Assembly (NCBI GenBank): GCA_900660155.1
Contig: CABFPE010000245.1
Coordinates: 293,376 to 357,375 of the forward strand
Origin: Hofstenia miamia
Taxonomy: Eukaryota > Xenacoelomorpha > Acoela > Hofsteniidae
Reading direction: 5' to 3'
DNA length: 64,000 bases
Every line of letters starts with the position of its first letter. Position 1 is the stretch's first letter. Of this stretch, positions 20,036 through 32,116 are shown piece after piece. The notes beneath the pieces are model-generated. The model made no database searches. It had not been told where the DNA came from and saw only the letters and a list, made by a program, of their open reading frames with translations. The position numbers were made by a program, and so were the translations under genes.

Positions 20036-23000
20036 AGATTGATTAGTGGAAATGCTCGTGATAAAGTAGATTTTTGGCTACAAATCATTTCGGCAAGAAC
20101 ACCCACTCATGACTCCACACTGTAAATACCGCATAATCAAAACGTTGATGATAAATTAATCACCATAATCTAAATTTGGGTTTCAATTTTTGTACAGTGT
20201 GCAATTATTTGTTTCTGATAATATTTTGAGTGCAAATTTTAGTTCTATTGACTTTTTTCGCAATGCAGAGCTATTTTATCCAAAAGTAACGATAATACAC
20301 ACACATTTCATAAGCGCTATAAGCGAAAGCACATAAGAGCAAGCAGTGTGATAAGTGAAACTTGAAAAAGCTAAAGCGACGATAGCGAAAATTTACTGAT
20401 CAAGTGTCTAGAGCGTCACAAATGGAGTATTAAAATTGCGGCAGCCTTCTTGGTTAATAGCATAACATATGCAAAAAAATTCCCTTCCAAATTATTAGCT
20501 TCATACTATAGGTTTCCAGAAAAGTGAGGTTTCAAATGCCTGTGGCTATTTATCTCAAAACTAGCATTTTCAGGATACTACCACCTTAAACAATTTGAAA
20601 CAAATCACAAGCTTTGCTGCTGAATCAATGCCAAGCAGGTTTCTAACTTGAATTGAGAAACGATGCAAAAGTCTTTCCGGAGACGCATAACAAGAGAAAA
20701 GCTATGAATTGTTCAACTTCATTTTAAATGTAAATCTGATACCAGTCAGATGGATGTCCTCACTCTTAAGAAATCCTTGTGTACTGCTTCAAACAACTAA
20801 AGGGTACACCATCTTTGCAAGGAAAAGATTAGGGCGAAATTTCAGTATTATTTTGATTATTGGATCGAAATTCAGTGACAATATATAGTTTAAAGCTGAG
20901 GCTTCTCCTTTCTGCGTGAAGTTAACATCGATATAGTATGGATCAATCATATATGTATGCCAGATGATGTCTGAGGTGGCATTCAGATCAGTATTGCAAA
21001 ACAATAGCCAATTCATTTCAAGTACACACATATTTAACTACATTTACAACAAAAATCGATTTGGTTGTGCAGATAAGCAACAATAGCTACAGTTTTGCTA
21101 CTGCGACCGGGTTGTGCGCAATGAGTTAAAAACCAAGATTCTTTGATTTTCTATTTGATTTAAATCGTGATTTAAAACAAGTAATATAAATCATGGCAAC
21201 CCTTTCAATGATATATATGAGGTTGGAATGAAAAAAGTATAGAAATTGAAAAAAGGGGTTTAAAAAACTCTCTTTACCTCTAAAACACCATTTTCATGTT
21301 TTTATGTAGTTACCATTTTAACTTTGCTGGCTACCCCTATTTTTACTTACAAAGGGGCAAAATTGCAAAATCCTCCAAATATCATCCAATTTTATAGTTA
21401 TGGCCTCATGGTGTATACTATTCTATAGTGATTCAAAAAGACTAAGAAAAACCATCAGATAAACTTTGCAAGATTTTCCATATTTGTTTTCTCAAGATAA
21501 GAGTTTAAAGTTTCCCAGCATTAGAAATTGCATTACATGTAAACAATGAAATTAAATGGAGTGGGAATAACATGGGATTGTGACCTAAGTAAACGGGGAC
21601 AATAGATTTTACAATATTACTCATAATTATTACCATTTTTGCGAAAACAGAAGTTATGCATGGAACCAAAATATTGTCTGGAGCTGAAACGTAATCCAGG
21701 GGCGTTAAATAAATCTCTGATCGCACAGAACCCTTATTTCCACTTATCGATGTTTAAGGAACACCTGCAACAATTCAATTTGCCTTACATTTTCAGTGAA
21801 TTTTTCTTAAGCAAGTATTTCCAAAAGTTTCCGAATATTACCATAGAATGGCCCACATTAACTCTAAAGCTTATAGCAAAATGAGCTATTACATAAAAAC
21901 AAAATGTTGACATAAAATATTAAGTCGACTTTTTGCTAAGATTTGTTTCACCATTAATTTTGCTTCTAATTGGATTTATTAAAGGTAAATGTGTTAATTC
22001 AAATTTGGTGCGATTAGCCGTTTTGATCTTTTGGAAATATCAACGACATTAAATTTCAAATAATTTTTAGTTTGTTACAATTAACTCTAATTTGGGCATC
22101 GTGTGAAATCTTTGACATTATGTTGGATAACGGAAACTATTGAAAACATTTTTTCGATATAATTCTTAAAAAATCACTTTCATAAATCACAAAATAATGC
22201 TACGCTGCAAGCATGCATGTTTTATATTTGCAAAACGATTAACAGAAACATAACGGTTGTTTCCAATAAATTAGGTGAAGTGCGTCATTGATTGATAGCA
22301 TACAGTTTAGATAGATATCCTATCTCTCTGGACAAACAGTTGTTAACGCTAGTTATTTACTATTAATCAAACTATATTTAACGATCTTTCCGAATCAAGT
22401 GCCTACTAAAAAACCGATATGATTGCAATGGCTATGATCCGTTAGATGCATGAACGTCACGATAAAGGTGACGAAAAAAGTAATATTGCTTTTAGGATAA
22501 ACCATTGTAAGCTTTGTCCTGAAAATAATTCATTTTAAGCAGGCAACACGGAACAATGTTACTCATTTGAGAAGGAACAAAATACATGCGCTCTATATTT
22601 GTATAAGACAATAGCAAAAATAGTTAGCAACTAGCTACACAAATGCTTTTCTGTATCACCGAAACTTCAGCATATGAGGGATTGGGTAGTCACCTAGTGG
22701 AGCCTGACAACGCCGAAAGACGTCGTCGTTGAGGATTTCCACATGCCGCGGCCGCTAATCATTCTCAACCGCGTGACGCGGCAAAAAATATTTACGTAAT
22801 GTAGCAGTAATAACACACATGTTTTCTAGTTTTCAAGTGATGCGTTCTTAAATCTCTTGGCGTGATAAACATATTAATAAAAATTCCCTTGCTCACTGCA
22901 CATAAAGTGTTGTGTAGATAACATTTTTAAACTATTGGTGCTGTTTTAATTGCAGTCAGCTGAGGTGTCGCACTAGAAAAAATGTCATGCTCAACAACCG

Positions 23001-24920
23001 AGCAAAGAAAAATGCATAGGAGCCAGGCTCTACCACTTAGGATTAAACTAAGTACAAGTGTACAATTTAGATATATACATTACATTCATTTCAAATTAAA
23101 TTGATTAATGAAAATACATCTGAACTACAGAAAATATATTTTAGTATTATATACTTTTTTAATTTTTCAATAACTAATGCAAGTGCATAGACTTAATTCC
23201 TAGATAAGGGTTTTATAAATTCTTAAACACTAGTTACTCAAAGAATTTTGCAGAAATGGACGTCGCAGGGCTTTTAATCGTTGTTAATTTATGTTACAAA
23301 CTACATATTTTTTATTCAAAAGCAAATGCAAAGCCGTTTACAAATTTAAGATTCCATTCATATGTTTGGACATTTGACAAGTTTAACAGTATTTTGATTT
23401 TGCTGAATTTAGACAAAAAAGTACGAGTTACGTGGATTGCGAGAAAAGGCTTATTTTTGTGAAGTAGTTCCCATACAACGCTTTGTAATAATTACGATAA
23501 ATGGTCCCGCCAAAATCATCTTCATGTAAGAATCAAGAGGAAAATATATCAAATCCATAGTTGCTGCCAGCATTCTTATAATGCATTTGCTGCTGGTGAC
23601 CTAGCAATGGAAAAATAAAGAATGTAACAATAGACGTGGATCCATGGTGCTAAGCGAGTGTTAGCCGATAATTACAATGAGATAAACTAATCTTTGTTTT
23701 GGAATTAAGTTGATCTATCCGTTGGGTGTCTTACAGGGAATCAAATTCCTATTATCTACAGTCAATACAGACTTAAATATAAACGTGATTCATCGTCTGA
23801 CAGAATTTCAATTTTGAAATGAAAGGTAAACATTTCAGAAGAAAAAGTCAGTTGTTTTTTTCTTGAAAATTGCTAATATATTGCTAGGGAATCGACAGAT
23901 GTTAGGTTAATTGGACTCTTTTAATTACCTTTCGTAAAATGCGTCAAATTTCTACAAAATATTTGGAATCAAACTAAATTACCAATTTGAATAAATTTGT
24001 TCTGTAAATTCTTACAATAACGTTAATGACAGACAAATAAACTGCTAATTTTCGGTGATTCAAGTGACATTATAAGTATGTGTACACATGAAATCCGAGC
24101 AACGTGTACACAACGCAAAACAGAGAGGCTTAAGCTGCTTTTACAATGATTTTCATTGGGCAAGTCAATATTACATGAAAAGAATACATCTTTGTACAAA
24201 ACATTTTTCTCACACTTTAACTTATTAGAAAACAAACAGGAAAGTTTTGTTAGTGTATACCTCGTATCAAGACAGTCTAAGAGGTAGTTCTGGCCAAAAT
24301 GGGCAGCTGTGAATATGAAACGAGCAGTTGTAAAAAAGAACAACGCTACAATATATTGTCATGGAACCCGTGCTTCGTCCTGAGGGTACAGAAAGAAAGG
24401 TTAATTAGGGCAGTTGTAAAAAAAGATTAAAAACGCCTTGAGTCGTATTATAAACCTCACAACAACATTCTTGTACAAAATGTTGATCAAAACGGTCACT
24501 CAAAGGATTCTTGAACATAAATCAATAACCTAAAATAGCAGCTGGAAGTCAAAATCGTGATGAATGTATTATATTGTGTATTTAAAACCAGGAATTTTAA
24601 AAATCGGCTTAACAAAAGGAGTGAACATACCCGTTAATTAGATGATAAATTAATAATTAAACGAATTGGTTCATTACAATCCGAAAGTTTCATTAACAAT
24701 TTAAGAAAATTCCCATTGAAATGTCACAATTGTGGTGCCATTCCAAATCTATGAATGAATTTTGATAAATTCTCATTAATAATGCATAAAATCACCGCCT
24801 GTACGTTTTTTTGAAATAAAATTTAGTTAAAGTGATTTAGAGAACAGCGCTTGGGTAAAATTAAACATTTCACAATCGAATCCGTCCCCATTTTGGATTT
24901 GTAAAAATTGTAAAGTGTAT
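20036..24920. other. Long intron segment of the multi-IQ gene, no exon recognised
   Basis: About 4.9 kb of AT-rich DNA. I found no phase-0 exon with homology, no RT motif and no paired transposon ends. One GC-rich island at 22690-22790 stands out, with NotI-like GCGGCCGC and a TGCCGCG/CGCGGCA inverted repeat (see findings). Short open frames here have no recognisable domain. Confidence 0.4.
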
Positions 24921-24928
24921 CAATAGTA

Positions 24929-25495
24929 CAGACTTGTCAACGAGCCGAGCTTCTAACGAGCCGAGCCGAGCTTGAGCAGTGTTGGATATACAACGAGCCC
25001 AAAACGAGCCGTTTTTAAGCAAACCAAATTTATAGTGCTGCTTGTTAATTTGATTATGCAGATTTTTCGTATTTTTTCATTCAATATTCCTTACTTACAA
25101 TCCTATTTTAGAAATGTTTATTAAATAATAGGAAGAGCAATTTAAAAAATTCTGAGAGCACAATATTTTTGAGAAAAATACCGAGTTGAAACGAGCCTCA
25201 TTGAAAGATTGTCTGTGGCGAGCCGAGCCGAGCCGAGCAGAGCCGAACTTACTCAAAATTTAAGCGAGCCGAGCCGAGTTTAGAAATTACGGCTCCCTGA
25301 CAAGNNNNNNNNNNNNNNNNNNNNNNNNNNNNNNNNNNNNNNNNNNNNNNNNNNNNNNNNNNNNNNNNNNNNNNNNNNNNNNNNNNNNNNNNNNNNNNNN
25401 NNNNNNNNNNNNNNNNNNNNNNNNNNNNNNNNNNNNNNNNNNNNNNNNNNGGGAGCCGAGCCGAGTTTAGAAATTACGGCTCGTTGACAAGTCGG
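24929..25495. mobile_element. hAT-like MITE containing an assembly gap
   Basis: The left end CAGACTTGTCAACGAGCCG (24929-24947) is the inverse of the right end CGGCTCGTTGACAAGTCGG (25477-25495) with one mismatch. Flanks are CAATAGTA (24921-24928) and CAATAGTC (25496-25503), an 8-bp duplication with one change. The CAG start and 8-bp duplication indicate hAT. The inner arms are GAGCCGAGCCGAG repeats. The 146-base N gap (25305-25450) is flanked on both sides by nearly the same terminal sequence, so the true element may be shorter. Confidence 0.8.
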
Positions 25496-25866
25496 CAATA
25501 GTCCGATGAATCTAAATTTTTTGTAAATTGTAGATATCTGAATCCTTAATCTCCAATCAAAATTCAATGTCTAAATCAATTCACCACTCCATGACATTAA
25601 TATAAATTTATGCCTGATAAAGACACCCTTTTATATTTGACGGAAGCAATTCAATTATAATTGATATCCAATAATAAAATTTCTTGCAGTCAACGTAAAC
25701 TACTTTCATATCAAGTTATGCAATTTAGCATTCAGGATATGGATCACAAGATGAATTCCTCCAAAGAAAGTTTCTTATTTGTTTAAGAAACACTAGTCGA
25801 AGTTATTGTATAAACAAACATATACTTTTTGTGAAACTTTAAATAAACTATGACTTAGATACTGAC

Positions 25867-25971
25867 CGCTTTTTGCACGTTTTTTCTAGCGTTGTGACCT
25901 CTGAATACGGACTGTATCTTAATGGCTGCTACTTCCATATCAGGATCATCCAAATCTGGCAGATCATCATC
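25867..25971 (-). CDS. Multi-IQ gene, exon 4 (first IQ motif)
   Basis: The 35-codon exon has acceptor ATTTAG and donor GTCAGT, phase 0 at both ends. It reads DDDLPDLDDPDMEVAAIKIQ, then SVFRGHNARKNVQKA. It shares the acidic DDP lead-in and IQ helix with exons 5 and 6 but is clearly more diverged. The position equivalent to the neurogranin PKC-target serine is Val, so this IQ should not be regulated by phosphorylation there. The His-Asn-Ala-Arg-Lys segment keeps the basic half of the IQ. The preceding intron (25972-44780) contains the whole coding region of the LIX1 gene on the other strand. Confidence 0.85.
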
Positions 25972-26397
25972 CTAAATGTAACAAATGGATAACGAATGCT
26001 AAACATAATTCTAGTGGAAAACGCTCGAATGCGAAAAACTAAATCTATCAAAGAACTACATTTAGTTCGCACCAGTGAACATTTTAAATTAAATTTTAAG
26101 CGTTTATAAACTATATTTATTTTAATAAATAAAAACAGATTATTGCATACATGCCAAAAGATTTTACAGAAGCATCAGAGGATCCAAAGTTCATTAAATA
26201 CACATTTCAACATATTTGTATAGATTGTTTGGGAAGTCAAGTCCAACTATGTCTCAGCAACCCTATGTACAAATAGTATTTTAAAGGTCAAAAAACATAT
26301 TGGGCATAATTTCAATGCTTAGATTCACACAATGTATATAAATAACATTTATGTATTACAGTGTGATCCACATATAATAAGGTCGGACATAGCGACA

Positions 26398-26436
<39 letters not shown>

Positions 26437-26839
26437 GTAAACCTTACAAATATCTCAGTACCAGTCAATTTCCTATAACGATTAAGGTAGGCGATTGACT
26501 TTTGCTCACTGGATCTTGAAAATTGAACACTTGTTACCAGAAATTATGTGAAGTGACGAGGCAATTTTCTCTATGGTCATAACTACGTTATATTGGCAAG
26601 TGAGAATAAACAAATTACACTTGAAAAGTCACTTCATTGGACGCAATTTCATTCAGTGTTACACTTCGACCATATGAAATTTCACAAGTAAAACAGAATG
26701 ACGCACAGGTAACAGTGAAGCACTTGGTGAGAAGAGTGAAGCTCATTGGGTAAGAAGAGGAAGGAATAAATGCGCATCTTCTATAAACCCAAACATTTCT
26801 TATTACATTGTAATAACCCCATAGATTGTTCTGTTATAT
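25972..26839. repeat. Intron segment with (TA)n microsatellite
   Basis: AT-rich intron with a perfect TA run of about 34 bp at 26401-26434. No exon is recognised. Confidence 0.7.
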
Positions 26840-27330
26840 CTATATATTTTTTTTAATGAAAACTTTTATTACTTTTATCGCGACATGTTTCGACAAACAT
26901 TATTGTCATCTTCAAGCATTTGTAGCAGTGTTCCCGAACTTATTTTCCATTAAATGTTTTGATCTTTAATAAATGTTAAAATTTGATTGATGTCTTTGTT
27001 TATTTATTAAGGTTTTCTTGGTTGATTTAATACATATGGCTTCTGCTATCTTAGTTTCACGATGCTTTACTAATATGTTAAATTTTTTTGCTTAGGTGCA
27101 CATCCATGAATATATATTTCTGATTGTAGATGCCCTATTATATGTTCTTTTGCCCGAGTTTCTAAATGTCTTCTAGTCTTGCCAATGTATGAACTTGAAC
27201 ATTCATCACAGTCATATGAATAAACGATATTAGAAGACAGGGAAATCGGTATATAATCATTTAAAAAATATTGATGTTGAATTGAACGATCACTCAGTAA
27301 ACTATGCTACAATGGATATACGCTATAACC
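26840..27330 (-). mobile_element. Penelope-like element relic with GIY-YIG domain, minus strand
   Basis: The minus-strand reading from about 27300 gives NDYIPISLSSNIVYSYDCDE, then C..SSYIGKTRRHLETRAKEH and IIGHLQSEIYIH. This is a well-preserved CxxC plus GIY-YIG core of the PLE C-terminal endonuclease (YIG, T-R-R, R..EH). After a stop and frameshift the frame resumes with KIAEAICIKSTKKTLINKQ, the same terminal segment as the other PLE relics. A degenerate hammerhead (26916-26882) follows it. The RT domain is missing. The copy lies in the intron that also contains LIX1, left of that gene. Confidence 0.75.
26882..26916 (-). ncRNA. Degenerate hammerhead ribozyme motif (PLE)
   Basis: The minus strand reads CTTGAAGA, a GACAA/TTGTC stem II, GAAA, a minimal C-AT-G helix III and cleavage triplet GTC. 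The expected CTGANGA core has an extra T, and stem I pairing is poor, so this copy is probably inactive. Its layout is the same as the intact motif at 5821-5875. Confidence 0.55.
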
Positions 27331-30300
27331 GGATTATAGTGTAATTAGGTAGCTCAACGAATTTAAAGTAATATTTAGCATAACTGTTGACAATGACATT
27401 TTGAGATCTAATCACTAATTAAATGGAATTTGGTGTGGAGAATTTCGGCAAAATGTTGCGTGATGCCTTCTCGTGTAGAGTTTCTTGCCACAATTGATTA
27501 CAGGCAACCATTTTTTACTACTAAAGGCACAGGGGAGCCAGATTGACAAAGTCTGTTGCAATGAAATTCCCAATTTCACATTAATCCTCTGATGAAAATT
27601 GGGCTCCATTAGACCCCACAGTAAATTCGCAAGTTTCTTGTCAATTAATTAATATAATGAATTTAGACAAACTCATAGGAGAATCATTATTTAAACCTAC
27701 AGTTTTAAAAAATGTACTAAAAATATTAAAATCGAAAGAAGTTTTTGCAGTATCACTTGTAGTTGGCTTTTGTTAATTGCCATTTGAGGGTTAATGCATC
27801 TTCCCTAGTAATTCGGTTCACCCATAATTTTAAATAATACAAAATTATTCCCCTTCACTGCAAATACTATTCATCACATGTCATATACACCCATTCTCAC
27901 TATAATTGTCATTCATTTCAATTGTTTGACATTTCAATTTAATTGTAAAATACTGAATTTTTGTAATGGTAATTCAAATGTAATAATATTTCATTACTGT
28001 CAGACATTGTACTTCGCAATTATCATTTTTCAAGTACCGTCAAACTCTTTTAGACTTCCCCCATATATCTACCATAAGTTGAAACAAAAGCTATAATGGC
28101 CTACCGAATTAATTCACATAAATCTGAAAAAATCAGTAAGCATCACAATTATAGTTGATTACACATACAGCATGCAAGCTGTCTATATGTACATTCAATG
28201 GAAAGAATGGAGTTAAACTGATAAATGTATGCGATAAGACAAACTTAGGGTTAGATGATTAGGCTTAAAAACCCCTTCATCCTTTGATGCCACAATGCAT
28301 TGTAAAAATGATAGGACGGTTTCATGACCACTATGCATGTCGCTGACCTTCTTCATAAATTCATTGAAGAATTAATATTTGATCTTTGCGTGAACCTAAA
28401 AAGCTCAAGGCTACTTCTCCCAATACATGCCAATAAATTGAAACTTGATCCTTCTGTCCAAGTTACAACTCTTATAGCTGAGTCCTTTTTGCACTACGAC
28501 CATATGTTAAAATTTGATTTGTTTATATATTGTCTTACTCAAGCATGCCATATGAATGTAACTCGTTCACTCAGTCACAGTTTCATTAAACTTGCTCAAA
28601 ATCGAGTTGAAATATCGTTGATTTTTCAATTGATTTCAATATCGAAGACAGTAAAATTTTTAAAAATATAATGAGTCACCAAACAATTAAAATGAATTAT
28701 AAAAAAACTAAAATGAAATTAATCGAAAAAAGACGGTCGTCTAATCCAATAATTAATAAAAATTAATCAAAATTGTCAAGGGATTTTGAATTTTCACTGC
28801 AAAATGTTTGGTAATATTAAATTATTTCAATTTAAAAAATTAAATTATGCTTTACATTTCTATAATTGTGATAGTGGTCAGGATTAGATTTTCTAATCAT
28901 ATAATAAATTTCTAGGTAACGTGTCATTAAATTCAACGCTATATTTGGATATTTTAAAGTCATATTCCTGGATGCCCTGCTGATAATCCTCCTAAATTTT
29001 ATTTGGAAACAATTCATGCATGCAGTGCTATGCCAATAAATTTTGTTTAACAAGAAACTAATAGAATTTGAAAAGGTAACCATATTTTCTGTATAATTCA
29101 ACGTAAGATGCAACTGAATCAACAGTGATATTAAGCAGATACATCCACACGCCTTTCATATCGGCGAATATAGCAATTAGAGAAAACATATTCATTTTTG
29201 TAAATGGTTGAAAATTTAACGTGCATGGCACATAAATTTGGTGGCACAGGAAAAGGGTAAAATGCCATACGTTTTCTTTCACAATTCACTTTCGTGATTG
29301 ATTATTAAAAATTGATATTGATATAAAAATCTGCTGTTTCGAAAATCAATTTACAAAATGGTGCTCAGAAGCTTGATTTAGCATCTCGAAAAAACTTACT
29401 TCCTCAAAAGCAGTTGCAAAAAGCAAAAGATGCTTTATGAAGTTCTGAGCAAAGCTGGAACCTGGCGTACTCTGGTTACTGTGTATTTTCTTTGAGACAT
29501 AATTACAATCTCTTAAATATTTTTGAATGTTGATAGCTAAAAAAGGTTTTCAGGGGCTTAGTGTGCTGAGAGTTTTCTGCAAATTTTCGCAGCAAGAGGC
29601 CAGCACCACTTCATGGCAAAAGAATTTCGTTATATCCAAAAGCACATAAATTCAGCATTGTCGGCTGTATAATTTATAAAAGTACATTACACTATCTATA
29701 CAAATATATGCTTATGAATCGAATGAAACAATTATGGACTAAGGGCAATAAAGAAAAATATGGATAATTTTGAAATATTATTGTCTCGGCAAGTATCTCC
29801 AAAACTTTTTGCAAACCGCTCATAATTAGGAGCTAATAGATAAACTTTAGTCGCAAGTACGTCAAATTTCGTATATTTTTTAGTATATATACAACATTTA
29901 GCTTCTAAAAATAGTTATTTCCAACAGAATCAAGTGCTAATTTTCTCTCAGGGTATTAGGAAATTTGAAAACGGTGGGATATTGACACATTTACTGGCAA
30001 ACGTGCTTGAAATGATGACTAATTTGTTCAATGAAAATTGAAATTTTTTAGAAATGTTTCAAATTCTTCTCATACCTGATGTTCAGATACTCAGGATGTA
30101 TAAAGCACATTGGCACAACAATTAACCTCAAATCTTTCTTTTATATAGATAAACTACCCGAGCCCCATTGAGGCACGCCGTGCCCAAAATCAGAGGTCAC
30201 TGCGCTAAAGGTGTCGTGTGTTTTCAAAATTTGAATATTTCTTATAGTTTGTGAGCTACACACAATAAAATATTAGGAAACTACTAGACAGCTTAAAATT

Positions 30301-31557
30301 AATGAAAGTCGTATTTAAGAACTTGAGACGCTTGCTCATGCTTCTCTATTCCAGTAGAGTTAGCCGTTTAGTGTACAAGAAATTTACATACAAAACATAT
30401 TTGAAGAATTTCCGACATTTTAAAATAAGCATGATCGAAATTAGCTTCCCAACTATTTGTCATCTGTTTTTGTAGCGTCTGAATACCACCATTTCAAAGG
30501 CAACAATGTGCTACCGATAACACAAGAATTATGCTTAAACATTGAAATCACCCAGTCATTCAAAAATAAATTAGTTTATACAACTTCTTCCTAAATACTG
30601 CACAAATTGATTTATTGCTAAATTTGCAATCAGTTAACAGTTGAAGCGTACAATGCAAGAATAGTTAATTGACAAAGAGGCCAAAACTTAAACGCGCATT
30701 GCAGCGTAAAAATAGACAAAAGTAAATACTGTTAGGTTATGGATATGCGGTAATTGTTTGATTTTTTATCCACATTGAAACTATTTGAATTGAACAATGC
30801 GCATAGATTGTAAAGTTCCAGATAGCGTTAAGGTCGAGTATGACCTTAGCAACATTATTAGTATCCGTAGAGAATCAATCAACCCAACACCCCCTAGAGA
30901 AATTTTGTTTTTACCAAATATGATGTTTTTCGTTAATTGATTAATGATAATTTTTTCTACTACATAAATGTGGCAAACCACTAGTCTAGCTGCATACAAA
31001 ATAGTTAGCCCATAGATTGGCGACAAGATTGAGTCGAAATTTGACAACTTGTCATTGACATATACAGGCTCATATAAGCGAAAACGTGAGGTAGACACGT
31101 TTACTCATTGATTGAATTTAACAAAGAATTAGTTTGCGTTTAGCTTGTAGTGGCCAATTGCAAAAGTGCAGTTCGCATCATGGTAATTTTATAAAAATCC
31201 ATGAAAAGACATATACCAAGTATAATCCTTAGACCAATAAGCAATTCTAGACAAGTATGTCTAAGCGACATGTCAAGTGTGTAAAAATGATAGTGGTAAA
31301 ATTCTTCAGGAGAAAATTAAGTTCACTCATTCAATTATCGTTTAATGAAATGCGTTATAAACACCACTTAGTAAATTTACGAGATTCAAATTTACAGCTT
31401 ATGAATTATCAATGCGCTCAATGCGATATATGTGTTGACATATTAGCCAATGAGAAGAGCGCTGTTATTAGTGGCATCTGGCGTTCATACGGGGCGTTAT
31501 TCAGTTTAACAAAGTGCGTTTCTGGCGTACGCAAACAACATTTTTACACATTGGCTA
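27331..31557. other. AT-rich DNA upstream of LIX1, nothing recognised
   Basis: About 4.2 kb. Open frames such as 28324-28671 (+) have no recognisable domain. No transposon end pair was found. The stretch next to 31557 should contain the LIX1 promoter and 5' untranslated region, but I see no decisive core element. A modestly GC-richer patch lies near 30165-30215. Confidence 0.35.
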
Positions 31558-31812
31558 ATGAATCAACACGAAGAAATCCGAAATCATGTGAGAGCAATGA
31601 GAGGAGGTTTTCACAAAGAAATCTACAAGGATGGCGAAAATGACCCAATTGAAATGCTAGAGGAGTATTGGGCAAAGCATTTAGCGAATTCTGGCATTTC
31701 CCATAAACGCAAACGTCTTATTAAGTACGATTCAGGTGAAATCCCCGGACAGCCAGTGCAGTATGTCTACTTTGCAACTCTGCCTGGCGGAGGTTGTTTT
31801 GCTACATTCGAG
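31558..31812 (+). CDS. LIX1: LIX1/lowfat homologue, coding exon 1
   Basis: First coding exon of a LIX1-family protein (Drosophila lowfat, vertebrate LIX1/LIX1L). The frame opens at ATG 31558, with an in-frame TAA about 45 bases upstream, and runs 85 codons to the donor GAG/GTAAAT. It has the family's N-terminal pattern: PIEMLEEYWAKH, then VQYVYFATLPGGGCFATFE, matching the YVTLPGGSCFGNFQ signature of vertebrate LIX1. Exons 1-4 join in consistent phases (0, 2, 0) to give 291 residues, close to the 282 of human LIX1. Drosophila lowfat acts with the cadherins Fat and Dachsous in growth and planar polarity. Vertebrate LIX1 proteins are linked to limb, gut-muscle and autophagy biology, and the family is suggested to have a dsRNA-binding-like fold. 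A later in-frame Met (MRGGF) is an alternative start. Confidence 0.88.
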
Positions 31813-32116
31813 GTAAATTTCTTTTATTAAAATACTCCAATTATTGCGTTGCACCAAAGTACGTACTTTCGCGTGTGTGCTATGCCAGGACTTCTTTTTT
31901 AAGTAAAAATTTTCACATTTCTTCATCAAACAATGTCTGAAGGCACATTTACGGAGTGGTACATTCGAGGTAAATTTCTTTTATTAAAATACTCCAATTA
32001 TTGCGTTGCACCAAAGTACGTACTTTCGCGTGTGTGCTATGCCAGGACTTCTTTTTTAAGTAAAAATTTTCACATTTCTTCATCAAACAATGTCTGAAGG
32101 CACATTTACGGAGTGG
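31803..32116 (+). repeat. 157-bp tandem duplication over the LIX1 exon-1 donor
   Basis: Positions 31803-31959 are repeated at 31960-32116 with essentially no differences. The unit starts with the last 10 bases of exon 1 (TACATTCGAG) and its donor GTAAATTTC, so a second identical donor lies at 31970-31975. No N marks a contig join. Confidence 0.9.

Noticed and set aside
28324-28671. 115-codon plus-strand frame
   Set aside because: No recognisable domain, no clear splice sites; chance frame in AT-rich DNA cannot be excluded.
29390-29470. Minus-strand exon ending GAGGAA/GTAAGT
   Set aside because: The phase-0 frame needed for the multi-IQ gene contains a TGA just before the donor, and no homology is seen.
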